Assembly: GCA_937135955.1 (NCBI GenBank)
Contig: CAKZOB010000019.1
Location: 39,212-103,211, forward strand
Origin: an uncultured Anaerolineales bacterium
Lineage (GTDB): Bacteria > Chloroflexota > Anaerolineae > Aggregatilineales > Aggregatilineaceae
Direction of reading: 5' to 3'
DNA length: 64,000 nucleotides
Numbering within the stretch: the stretch's first letter is position 1; each line of letters begins with the position of its first letter. Shown here one piece after another: positions 1-7,691 of the stretch. The notes beneath the pieces were generated by a model that was given only the letters and a program-made list of their open reading frames with translations, was not told the origin of the DNA and searched no databases. The position numbers and the translations under genes are program-made.

Positions 1-1160
1 TCACCGCCACCATCGGCGCGTCCCGCCTGATCCAACTCACCGGCAACCGCGCGCTGACGGGTTTCACCGCGCCCAAGATTCTCTGGGTGCGCAAGCACGA
101 GCCGGAGGTTTACGCGCGTATCCGCCATATCCTGCTTCCCAAGGACTATATCCGCTTCCAGCTCACCGGCGAGTACGCCACCGACCTGGCCGATGGCGCA
201 GGGATGTTGTTGCTCGATGTCGCCAACCGGCGCTGGTCGCAGGCGGTACTGGAGGAGTTGAACATCCCCGCCGAATGGCTGCCCACTGCCTATGAAGGGC
301 CACAGGTGACCGGCGTGGTCAGCGAGCAAGCGGCGGCGCTCACCGGCCTGAAGGCGGGCACGCCGGTCGTGGGCGGTGGCGGCGATCAGGCGGCGCAGGC
401 GGTAGGGGTAGGAGCGGTGCAGCCGGGCATCGTCGCGCTAACGGTTGGGACGTCGGGCGTGGTCTTTGCGCCGCTGGCCAGCTACGCCTACGAACCCGAC
501 GGGCGGCTGCACGCTTTCTGCCATGCTGTGCCGGGGCAGTGGCACTTCATGGGCGTGATGCTCAGCGCGGCGGGCAGCCTGCAATGGTATCGCGATACGC
601 TGGCCCCGCAGGAAGACTTCGGCAAACTCACCGAAGAAGCGCACAGCGCCCCGCCCGGCTGCGAGGGGCTGATCTTCCTGCCCTACCTCACCGGCGAGCG
701 TACCCCGCATCCTGATCCGCTGGCGCGCGGCGCGTTCGTCGGGCTGACGGCGCGTCACACGCGCGCGCACCTCACCCGCGCCGTGCTGGAGGGCGTGGCC
801 TTCGGGCTGCGCGACAGCTTCGAGCTGATCAAAGCCAGCCCTGCCGGGCTGATCAACGAGGTGCGCGTCAGCGGCGGCGGGGCCAAAAGCCCGCTATGGC
901 GGCAGATCATGGCCGATGTGCTGGGCGTCCCCCTGGTGGTGGCCGAGGCCATCGAAGGGGCAGCCTACGGGGCGGCCTTGCTGGCTGGCGTGGGCGGTGG
1001 CGTGTGGCCGGACGTGCAAACAGCGGCCCGCGCGGCGGTCAAGCTCGGCGAGCGCGTCGAGCCGGACGAGGCCGCCGGTGCCTATGAGGGAGCATATCAG
1101 CTTTACCGCGACCTGTATCCCATGCTCAAACCGGCGTTTCAGCGCCAGGCGACGCTTTGA
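1..1160 (+). CDS. xylB: Xylulokinase, 5' end cut by window edge
   Basis: FGGY-family sugar kinase that phosphorylates D-xylulose to xylulose 5-phosphate in the cytoplasm. The frame is open from base 3, so about 385 residues are visible; the family is usually near 500, so roughly the first 115 residues lie outside the window. The first visible stretch reads TGNRALTGFTAPKILWVR, which is typical of bacterial XylB just after its substrate-binding region. Further on, GGGGDQAAQAVG and VSGGGAKSPLW are the ATP-site motifs of the C-terminal FGGY domain, and EGAAYGAALLA is the usual C-terminal signature. The GTG at 87 is internal, not a start. A strong hairpin follows the stop. The xylose isomerase gene 2 kb downstream on the other strand supports the xylose assignment. 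Confidence 0.93.
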   Translation, partial: TATIGASRLIQLTGNRALTGFTAPKILWVRKHEPEVYARIRHILLPKDYIRFQLTGEYATDLADGAGMLLLDVANRRWSQAVLEELNIPAEWLPTAYEGPQVTGVVSEQAAALTGLKAGTPVVGGGGDQAAQAVGVGAVQPGIVALTVGTSGVVFAPLASYAYEPDGRLHAFCHAVPGQWHFMGVMLSAAGSLQWYRDTLAPQEDFGKLTEEAHSAPPGCEGLIFLPYLTGERTPHPDPLARGAFVGLTARHTRAHLTRAVLEGVAFGLRDSFELIKASPAGLINEVRVSGGGAKSPLWRQIMADVLGVPLVVAEAIEGAAYGAALLAGVGGGVWPDVQTAARAAVKLGERVEPDEAAGAYEGAYQLYRDLYPMLKPAFQRQATL

Positions 1161-1174
1161 GGGATGAAAGAAAC

Positions 1175-1219
1175 AACACGCGCCATGAGTCTGGCGACCG
1201 ATTCATGGCGCGTGTGTTT
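1175..1219. terminator. Bidirectional terminator between xylB and the corrinoid gene
   Basis: A 13-bp perfect stem (ACACGCGCCATGA at 1176-1188 with its complement at 1203-1215) closes a 14-nt loop. A-rich sequence lies on the left and TGTTTG on the right. It sits between two convergent genes and could terminate both. Confidence 0.75.
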
Positions 1220-1238
1220 GTGGGCAGTGAAATGTCGT

Positions 1239-1871
1239 TCAAATCCCCAACAGTTCTTTGGCCTTGCGCACCGCCGATGATGCATCGGGCGAATAGCCGT
1301 CGGCTCCGATCTCATCAGCGTAGGCCTGGGTCACTGGCGCGCCGCCGATCATCACCTTGACCTGCTCGCGCACGCCAGCCTCTTTGAGCGCCTGAATGGT
1401 ATTTTTCATGTTGGGCATCGTCGTGGTGAGCAGGGCGGACATGGCGACGATCTGCACGCCCTTCTTCGCTTCCTCGACGAACTTCTCCGGCGCAACGTCC
1501 ACGCCCAGGTTGACGATCTCAAAGCCTGCGCCTTCGAGCATCATCGCCACCAGCGACTTGCCGATGTCGTGCAGGTCGCCCTTGACAGTGCCGATGGCCA
1601 CGCGCCCCAGCGGCTCGACGCCCGTTTCGACCAGATGCGGCTTGAGCAGTTCCAGGGCGGCGGACATGGCCCGCGCCGCGATGAGCATTTCGGGGACGAA
1701 GTACTCCCCCTCCTCGAACAACCGGCCCACCTCGGCCATGGCGTCAATCAGGCCCTTTTGCAGGATTTCATCGGCGGGGATGCCGTCAGCAAGGGCCTGC
1801 TCTACTTTGGGTACGACGGCTTTAGCCTGGCCTTCGATGACAGCTTGGCGAATGTCCTCGATCAACGACAT
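1239..1871 (-). CDS. Methyltransferase-cognate corrinoid (B12-binding) protein
   Basis: A 210-residue corrinoid protein of the MtaC/MtbC/MtgC type. These carry a methyl group on cobalamin between a substrate-specific methyltransferase and a tetrahydrofolate or other acceptor methyltransferase. An N-terminal helical cap (about residues 5-85) precedes a B12-binding Rossmann domain. The lower cobalt ligand motif is GDLHDIGKSLV, with D99, H101 and G104 fitting DxHxxG, and GGAPVTQAYADEIGADGY is the C-terminal nucleotide-loop signature. The frame stays open 34 codons upstream, but the ATG at 1871 is preceded by AGGAG and starts the conserved domain. No methyltransferase partner is adjacent, so the substrate cannot be told. 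Confidence 0.88.
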   Translation of the reverse strand: MSLIEDIRQAVIEGQAKAVVPKVEQALADGIPADEILQKGLIDAMAEVGRLFEEGEYFVPEMLIAARAMSAALELLKPHLVETGVEPLGRVAIGTVKGDLHDIGKSLVAMMLEGAGFEIVNLGVDVAPEKFVEEAKKGVQIVAMSALLTTTMPNMKNTIQALKEAGVREQVKVMIGGAPVTQAYADEIGADGYSPDASSAVRKAKELLGI

Positions 1872-1909
1872 TGTGCTTGAACTCCTTTTCATATCGCTAC
1901 CCTGTGCCG

Positions 1910-1925
1910 ACAGGATGTATCCTGT
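1910..1925. promoter_or_regulatory. Perfect 16-bp dyad upstream of the corrinoid gene
   Basis: ACAGGAT-GT-ATCCTGT is a perfect inverted repeat about 40 bp upstream of the corrinoid start codon, in the spacer shared with the divergent aldo/keto reductase gene. Size and place suit a dimeric regulator site. The cognate protein is unknown. Confidence 0.4.
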
Positions 1926-2154
1926 GCGTACAGCGCAGGGGAAGATGGCAAGGGATGAGAGTATGTCTATCACCGACCGCGTAACACGAGAGCAATGATA
2001 ATCGAATTCTCTTGAGCGGGCCAGTAGCCAAAAGCAGATCGTGGAGTGACTTTGCTCATACGGCAGGGCGGGGAATTGTTTCCCCTAAAGACGAAATGGC
2101 GCTATGCTAGGCGCACATGGGATTCTGGTCTGTGTATCGCAGGGAGGAAATGCC

Positions 2155-3126
2155 ATGGAGTACCGGATATTTGGCCGGATGGGGTGGCAGGTGAGCGAGG
2201 TCGGCTATGGCATGTGGGGCATGGCCGGCTGGACGGGTTCCGACGACGCCGAGTCGCTGGAGGCGCTCGAACGGGCGGTTCAACTGGGCTGCAACTTCTT
2301 CGACACGGCCTGGGCCTATGGCGCAGGGCACAGCGAGAAGCTGCTTGGTCAGTTGGTGCGGGCGCATCCGGAAAAGAAGCTCTACACGGCCAGCAAGATA
2401 CCGCCCAAGAACTTCAAATGGCCATCGCGGCGAGGATATACGCTCGATGAGTGCTTCCCACCCGATCACATTCGCGAATATACCGAAAAGAGCCTGGAAA
2501 ACCTGGGGCTGGACAGCGTTGACCTGATGCAGTTTCACGTCTGGGAAGACTGCTGGGCACGCGACGAACGCTGGCAGCGAACCATTGACGATCTCAAGCG
2601 CCAGGGGTTGATCCACGCGGTGGGCATCAGCGTCAACCGCTGGGAACCCTGGAACAGCCTGGAGACGCTGCGCACCGGCCTGGTGGACGCTGTGCAGGTG
2701 ATCTACAACATCTTCGATCAGGCCCCCGAAGATCAGCTTTTTAAAGTGTGCGTCGAGCAAAATGTGGCCGTCATCGCCCGTGTGCCCTTCGACGAGGGGA
2801 CACTGACCGGCACCCTCACCAAAGACAGTCGCTGGCCAGAAGGGGACTGGCGCAACACCTACTTTGTGCCGGAGAACCTGATCGCTTCGGTCGAGCGGGC
2901 CGAGGCCCTGCGCCCGCTCATCCCGCCGGGCATGACCATGCCGGAGATGGCGTTGCGCTTCTGCCTGGCCCATCCGGCGGTGAGCACGGTCATCCCTGGG
3001 ATGCGCAAGGTGCGCCATGTGGAGGCTAATATTGCTGTCAGCGATGGGCGGGCGCTGCCGCCTGAGCTGATCAAGAAGCTGCGCGAGCATCGCTGGGATC
3101 GCGTGCCGACGGCCTGGTCGCAATGA
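2155..3126 (+). CDS. Aldo/keto reductase
   Basis: A 323-residue NADPH-dependent oxidoreductase of the aldo/keto reductase superfamily. The catalytic tetrad can be read as D50 and Y55 in FFDTAWAYGAGHSE, K81 in LYTASK, and a histidine in LMQFHVW. The C-terminal part (HPAVSTVIPGMRKVRHVEAN) is the usual cofactor-binding end. The start at 2155 follows AGGGAGG at 2141-2147, 7 nt away; an upstream in-frame ATG at 2104 has no such site. The closest described groups reduce sugar aldehydes and ketones, and the xylose genes on both sides make a sugar-related substrate plausible. That is inference from context only. Confidence 0.88.
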   Translation: MEYRIFGRMGWQVSEVGYGMWGMAGWTGSDDAESLEALERAVQLGCNFFDTAWAYGAGHSEKLLGQLVRAHPEKKLYTASKIPPKNFKWPSRRGYTLDECFPPDHIREYTEKSLENLGLDSVDLMQFHVWEDCWARDERWQRTIDDLKRQGLIHAVGISVNRWEPWNSLETLRTGLVDAVQVIYNIFDQAPEDQLFKVCVEQNVAVIARVPFDEGTLTGTLTKDSRWPEGDWRNTYFVPENLIASVERAEALRPLIPPGMTMPEMALRFCLAHPAVSTVIPGMRKVRHVEANIAVSDGRALPPELIKKLREHRWDRVPTAWSQ

Positions 3127-3150
3127 GCCTTCGAAAGGGCTGGTTACGAG

Positions 3151-3175
3151 ACGGGGCGCTGAGTATGCGCCCCGT
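3151..3175. terminator. Hairpin terminator between aldo/keto reductase and xylA
   Basis: A 9-bp perfect stem (ACGGGGCGC with GCGCCCCGT) around a 7-nt loop, between two convergent stop codons. There is no long T-run on either side, so termination efficiency is uncertain. Confidence 0.55.
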
Positions 3176-3188
3176 TGCACTTCTGTAG

Positions 3189-4223
3189 TCAGCGCCGCAG
3201 CAGGTGCGCCAGGATCAGCCGGTCGAGTTCCTCGTAGTCGCGCGCGGCGATGCACTGCTGCATAGCGGCGCGGTCCAGGCCCCGGACGCGCTCCACCAGC
3301 CACAGGAAGGTCTCCAGGCTGTTGCGCAGGTGCTTCTCGGCGACCTCGGCCTTTTGCGTGCGCAGCGCTTTCACATCCAGCCCGACGATGCCTTTCTCGT
3401 AGTACCTGTGCTCATCCAGCACCAGCACCTGGTCGAAGGCCCGCCGCAGGTTGACCGCGCCGAATGAGCGATCCTGGTCGAACTTCAGGCCATTCTGGTC
3501 ATTGAGGTGCACGCTCCACAGCTTGCCGTAGGCCAGGCCAAAGGCCATCTCGTCGGCGGGATCGAGGCCGGCCAGGATGGCGTGCGCGGACTCCACCAGC
3601 ACGCCGACGCGCGAGGGGTCTTTGGTCTTGAAGCTGAGCGCGACGGCGTGCCCGATGGTGGGGATATAGGCCAGGTCCATCGGCTCGTTGGGCTTTGGCT
3701 CGACGGCGAAGCGCATTCCCGGCGCGTAGTCGAGCATATCGTCAATCGCCTCGACCAGCAGATCAACGGCGCGGGCGGCATCTTTGGCCTCGCGCATGTA
3801 CGTCCCTTCGCGGGCCAGCCAGAGCACCATCAAGTCGGTGCCCAGCGCCTGCGCAATGTCCAGCGCCTTGCGCGAGCGCTCGCGGGCATAGGCGCGCGCT
3901 GCCGGATCGTTGGCGGTATACGCGCCGTCAATGGTCATGGGGTGTTCCCACAGGCGCGGCGCGACGAATTCCGCCGCCAGGCCCATGCTGTCCAGCTTGG
4001 CCTTGAGCGCCCGTGCTTCCGCCTCGATCTGCGCCGGAGTCTTGTCGTCCAGGTTAGGCACGGCATCGTCATCGTGGAACTGCACCGCATCGAAGCCCAA
4101 CCGCTGATACGCCTCCAACTTCTTTTCGAAGGGCACGCTGGGGCGCACAGGCGGCCCGAAGGGGTCGGCTCCCTCGTGAATGTTCCAGGGGCCGAAGGAA
4201 AAGCGATAACCGTATTTTTCCAT
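3189..4223 (-). CDS. xylA: Xylose isomerase, short class I type
   Basis: Interconverts D-xylose and D-xylulose and feeds the xylulokinase encoded 2 kb away. It is 344 residues, against about 385-395 for actinobacterial class I enzymes. The TIM-barrel motifs are in order: catalytic His in AVQFHDDD (H50), the Trp/Lys region LWLAREGTYMREAKD, metal ligand Glu in AVEPKPNEP, the Glu/His pair in LVESAHA, and metal-site aspartates in HLNDQNGLKFDQD. The missing length is mostly at the C-terminus, where class I enzymes carry an extended loop that wraps a neighbouring subunit. AAGGAG precedes the ATG. A related non-xylose sugar isomerase remains possible, but all landmark residues fit XylA. Confidence 0.87.
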   Translation of the reverse strand: MEKYGYRFSFGPWNIHEGADPFGPPVRPSVPFEKKLEAYQRLGFDAVQFHDDDAVPNLDDKTPAQIEAEARALKAKLDSMGLAAEFVAPRLWEHPMTIDGAYTANDPAARAYARERSRKALDIAQALGTDLMVLWLAREGTYMREAKDAARAVDLLVEAIDDMLDYAPGMRFAVEPKPNEPMDLAYIPTIGHAVALSFKTKDPSRVGVLVESAHAILAGLDPADEMAFGLAYGKLWSVHLNDQNGLKFDQDRSFGAVNLRRAFDQVLVLDEHRYYEKGIVGLDVKALRTQKAEVAEKHLRNSLETFLWLVERVRGLDRAAMQQCIAARDYEELDRLILAHLLRR

Positions 4224-4359
4224 AAGTCTCTCCTTGATCCTTGATAGTTCTCAGTGCTTGGTTGTCAGTGATCGGCGGGCGGCGGTAGCTCCCAGGCAGG
4301 AGCGCGAGAGGTCTGTTGCCTGTCTGTACTCTACGCCAAAGCGGGGGTAACGACAAGCA

Positions 4360-4656
4360 TCAGGCGCGGTATTTGGCGGTTTTCTCGTCAATGGTCATCC
4401 CACCCGCTGCGCCGTCGGCGATCTTGATGATGGTCACCACATGCGGCACGCCCGCTTCAATGCAGGCCAGGTGCGCGGCTTTGGCCGCGTTGAATGCTTC
4501 TTCGAACGGGCCTTCGATGACCGTCTCCAGCGGGCCGACTTCGTAACGGAGTCCGCTGGCGGCAATGGCCGCGATGGCCTGGTCTATGATAGGCAGCGCG
4601 TCTTCGCTGAGCGGTAGCACCTGCACGCCAATGTTCACGATCCGTTTCTCGTCCAT
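4360..4656 (-). CDS. Thiamine-binding protein of the MTH1187/YkoF family
   Basis: A 98-residue ferredoxin-fold protein of the MTH1187 family; family members bind thiamine or its pyrimidine part and are often found beside thiamine transporters or salvage genes. It shows the usual layout: a first strand (VNIGVQVLPL), helix (ALPIIDQAIAAIAASG), the conserved LRYEVGPLETVIEGP and the HVVTIIKIADG strand. It lies 33 bp downstream of argH on the same strand and is probably co-transcribed with it, although no functional link to arginine synthesis is evident. No thiamine gene is nearby. Confidence 0.8.
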   Translation of the reverse strand: MDEKRIVNIGVQVLPLSEDALPIIDQAIAAIAASGLRYEVGPLETVIEGPFEEAFNAAKAAHLACIEAGVPHVVTIIKIADGAAGGMTIDEKTAKYRA

Positions 4657-4688
4657 CTGGCAACTCCGTCAACTCGGTTCAGGTTTGT

Positions 4689-6083
4689 TCAGAAGGTGTC
4701 GGATGTGTCCATGTCGCGCCCGGTCAGCCAGGCATGCGCTCGCTCGATCTGCCCGCCGACCTCGCCCGTCCCGCCGAAGCCCCCCCGCCGCGCAACTGCC
4801 GCGTCGAAGTCGAAGACCTGTGTTACATCCAGGCCGAAGGCGTCGGAGAGCGTCCGATAATCGGCCAGTGTCAGGGCGGAGAGTGATACGCCCTTTGCCT
4901 CGGCCAGCCGGACGGCCTGCCCGGCCAGTCCGTGCGCCTGCCGAAACGGCACACCGCGGCTCACCAGGTAGTCGGCCAGGTCGGTGGCGAGCATTCCCTC
5001 GTCCAGGGCAGCGCGCATCCGTTCCGGCACAAAGGTCAGGGCGCGCACCAGACCGGTCAGCGGCGGCAACAGCGCGATCAGCGTGTCGTAGGCGTCGAAG
5101 AGCGGCTCTTTGTCTTCCTGCAAGTCTTTGTTATAGCCGCTGGGCAGCCCTTTGAGCGTCATCAGGAATCCGGCCAGATGTCCGGCCAGCCGACCGGCCT
5201 TACCCCGTGCCAGTTCGAGCGGGTCGGGATTGCGCTTCTGGGGCATCAGGCTACTGCCGGTGCTGTACCGTTCGTCGAGCCGGACAAAGCCGAAAGCAGG
5301 GTTGGCGAAGACGATCAGGTCTTCGGCCAGGCGACTGAGATGTACGCCGATCAGCGCGGCGGCGAAGAGGAACTCGGCGACGTGATCGCGGTCGGCGACG
5401 GCGTCCAGGCTGTTAGGGCTGGGGGCGCGGAAACCCAGGCGTTCCGCCAGGCGTTGCCGGTCAATGGGGTAGGGTGTGCCAGCCAACGCGCCAGACCCCA
5501 GCGGACATTTGTCGCGCCAGGTGTCGGCGAACTGCTCCAGGCGGGTCACATCGCGGGCCAGCGCCCAGAAATGGCTCAGCAGCCAGTGCGCGACGGTGAC
5601 CGGCTGGGCGGGCTGGAAATGCGTCGTGCCCGGCATGATCGTGCCGGTGTGCTGCTCGGCCTGGATCAGCAGGGCGGATAGCAGCCCGGCCAGCAGCGCC
5701 GACAGGCGCGGGACAGCGTCCAGCAGCCACAGCAGCACATCGGTCGCCACCTGATCGTTGCGGCTGCGTCCGGTGTGCAGCTTGCCCGCTACCGGCCCGA
5801 TCAACTCGCCCAACCGTCGCTCGACGGCGGTGTGAATGTCCTCGTCCGTCGGTGCGGGGACGAACTGCCCGGCGACGAACTCGGCACGCACGCGCTCCAG
5901 ACCGTTGATCAGCATCTCGCGCTCCGTGGCGGTGATCACGCCCGCCTCGGCCAGCGCGGTAGCCCAGGCAATGCTGCCGGTGATGTCAGCGCCATAGAGC
6001 CGCCAGTCGAAGCGCAGGCTGTCGTTGAGCCGGCGCACGGTGTCGTCGGTTGGTTGGGAGAATGCTCCGCCCCATAGCGTCAT
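4689..6083 (-). CDS. argH: Argininosuccinate lyase
   Basis: Last enzyme of arginine biosynthesis: splits argininosuccinate into arginine and fumarate in the cytoplasm as a homotetramer. The 464-residue product has the fumarase/aspartase superfamily signature GSSLMPQKRNPDP, which contains the mobile catalytic loop. TGRSRNDQVATD and the TMPGTTHFQPAQPVTVAHW region with the proton-shuttling His are also present, and the length is normal. The ATG at 6083 follows AGGGGG and begins MTLWGGAF, the usual ArgH N-terminus; 15 further in-frame codons upstream are not conserved. Other arg genes are not in the window. The MTH1187-family gene follows after 33 bp. Confidence 0.96.
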   Translation of the reverse strand: MTLWGGAFSQPTDDTVRRLNDSLRFDWRLYGADITGSIAWATALAEAGVITATEREMLINGLERVRAEFVAGQFVPAPTDEDIHTAVERRLGELIGPVAGKLHTGRSRNDQVATDVLLWLLDAVPRLSALLAGLLSALLIQAEQHTGTIMPGTTHFQPAQPVTVAHWLLSHFWALARDVTRLEQFADTWRDKCPLGSGALAGTPYPIDRQRLAERLGFRAPSPNSLDAVADRDHVAEFLFAAALIGVHLSRLAEDLIVFANPAFGFVRLDERYSTGSSLMPQKRNPDPLELARGKAGRLAGHLAGFLMTLKGLPSGYNKDLQEDKEPLFDAYDTLIALLPPLTGLVRALTFVPERMRAALDEGMLATDLADYLVSRGVPFRQAHGLAGQAVRLAEAKGVSLSALTLADYRTLSDAFGLDVTQVFDFDAAVARRGGFGGTGEVGGQIERAHAWLTGRDMDTSDTF

Positions 6084-6146
6084 GATTCGCTTAACCCCCT
6101 TGCAGAGGCGATCAGCAGCGTGAAGCATGCGGGGGAAAGCTGATTG

Positions 6147-6225
6147 AACCGCGGAGACGCAGAGGACACAGAGAAGAGCACAGAGTAATTACTGTTCTCT
6201 CTGCGCTCTCTGTCTCTCTGCGGTT
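6147..6225. repeat. Imperfect long hairpin rich in CAGAG/CTCTG
   Basis: An imperfect inverted repeat whose outer arms are AACCGC and GCGGTT. The left arm is rich in CAGAG and GACAC, the right in CTCTG, over a central AATTACT. It lies upstream of argH and well before the next gene. A shorter hairpin of the same style is at 30850-30886. Such dispersed hairpins occur in many genomes; no function is assigned. Confidence 0.6.
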
Positions 6226-6235
6226 TAGAGGCCAT

Positions 6236-6360
6236 TTGATAACCCCTCACCCCGGCGCTGTGCGCCACCCCTCTCCCTCAATGGGGCAAGGGGAAAAAAA
6301 GCTGGCCTGTCTCCCCTTCTCCCTCAGAGGGAGAAGGGGCCGGGGGTTGAGGGGGCTTTT
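6236..6360. repeat. Palindromic C/T-G/A repeat module (CCCTCACC type)
   Basis: Two nested palindromic segments: CCCCTCACCCC, CCTCTCCC and a GGGGCAAGGGG arm, then CCCCTTCTCCCTC with GAGGGAGAAGGGG, closing with GGGTTGAGGGG. The second part matches, in inverted orientation, a module inside the repeat at the right window edge and in the elements at 16.9 and 50.8 kb. Nothing else is visible in the 445-bp gap between argH and the next gene. Confidence 0.7.
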
Positions 6361-6527
6361 CAAACGGTCTGTTATTCTCCCCTCGCTAGCAGTCACTCAT
6401 ACTGATCGCGGCCAGATGCGTTTCAAGTATAGCAAGACGCGGCGGAATTGCCGCGAAGAAGGGTGCCTGCGGTACAATGGTGCGCCGGAATGTGGCACCA
6501 TCGCCGATGTGGAGGAAAAGGCATCTC

Positions 6528-7685
6528 GTGCCTGGTATAACCGTGCGCAACCTGCTGTTCGTCTCTGCCTATACGGGCCTCGGCGGCGGCGAGAGCGTGC
6601 AACTCAACCTGATGCGCGCCCTGGATCGGCAGCGTTTCCGGCTGCACCTGGTCTGCCCGCGCGAGGGACAATTGCCCGCCGCAGCGCGGGAACTGGGCGT
6701 CAGGGTGCACCTGCTGCCTTACCGTCCGGCAACAGCCTGGTTCGTGCCCGCGATCTGGACGCGCTTGCCGGTCGCCGGGCGGCTGGCCAACCTGATCCGC
6801 GCGGAAGGCATTGCTGCCGTGCACAGCGACTACCATTCGCTGCCGTTCGCGGCGGCGGCAGCACAGAACGCGGGCGTCCCTGTGATCTGGAACGCGATGG
6901 GTTGGTGGTTTCCCGCCCGACCGTGGCAGCGACGCTTCTTCCGCGAGCAGGTGACGCAGATCATCGCCATCACCAGGGCGGTGCGCGATCGCTGGCTGGC
7001 GGCTTCCGGCAACTTCCTGCCGCCGGAGCGCGTTCAGGTGATCGTGCCCGGCGTAGACTCCGATCAGTTCCACCCCGCCGTGGACGGCTCGCCGGTGCGC
7101 GAACGGCTGAGCATCGGCCCCGACGTGCCGCTGGTGGGGATGATCGCCCGTTTTCAGCGTGTCAAGGGGCACGACATCTTTCAGGCGATGGCGCGGCGCG
7201 TTACCGCTGAATTGCCCGCCGCGCGTTTCGTCGTGGCGGGGGAAAATGTCTTCGGCGTGGCGAAGGATGAGGCGTACAAGCGCGAGATGCTCGCCGCGGC
7301 GCAGACCGACCCGCTGCTGCGCGAGCGGCTGACTTACCTGGGCTTCTGGGAAGATGCCCGTCAGGTGATCGCCGCCTGCGATGTGGTGGTGTGCCCGTCG
7401 CGCTTCGAGTCGCTGGGGATGGTGCACCTGGAGAGCATGGCCATGGCCCGTCCGGTGGTCAGCATGAACAACGGCGGTCCCGCCGAAACCGTGGTAGATG
7501 GTGAGACGGGCTTTCTGGTGCCGCCCGAAGACCCGCAGGCGCTGGCCGATCGTGTGCTGACGCTGCTGCGCGATCCAGCGTTGCGGGCGCGCATGGGAGC
7601 AGCGGGGCGCGCGCGCGTGCTGACCCACTACACGGCGGCGGGCTACGCTCAGGCATTGGCGCATCTGATCGAAACCCTGGGGTAG
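6528..7685 (+). CDS. Glycosyltransferase family 4
   Basis: A 385-residue retaining GT-B glycosyltransferase that moves a sugar from a nucleotide donor to a glycan or lipid acceptor at the cytoplasmic face of the membrane. The N-terminal acceptor domain has the glycine-rich YTGLGGGESVQLNLMRAL. The C-terminal donor domain has GMIARFQRVKGHDIF, the E-x7-E region CPSRFESLGMVHLESMAMARPVV and NNGGPAETVVDGETGFLVPP. I chose GTG at 6528, which follows GGAGGAAAAGG; an ATG at 6477 would add 17 unconserved residues. A second GT4 gene follows 6 bp later. The acceptor is not deducible; a cell-surface polysaccharide or glycolipid is likely. Confidence 0.9.
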   Translation: MPGITVRNLLFVSAYTGLGGGESVQLNLMRALDRQRFRLHLVCPREGQLPAAARELGVRVHLLPYRPATAWFVPAIWTRLPVAGRLANLIRAEGIAAVHSDYHSLPFAAAAAQNAGVPVIWNAMGWWFPARPWQRRFFREQVTQIIAITRAVRDRWLAASGNFLPPERVQVIVPGVDSDQFHPAVDGSPVRERLSIGPDVPLVGMIARFQRVKGHDIFQAMARRVTAELPAARFVVAGENVFGVAKDEAYKREMLAAAQTDPLLRERLTYLGFWEDARQVIAACDVVVCPSRFESLGMVHLESMAMARPVVSMNNGGPAETVVDGETGFLVPPEDPQALADRVLTLLRDPALRARMGAAGRARVLTHYTAAGYAQALAHLIETLG

Positions 7686-7691
7686 GGCCTT

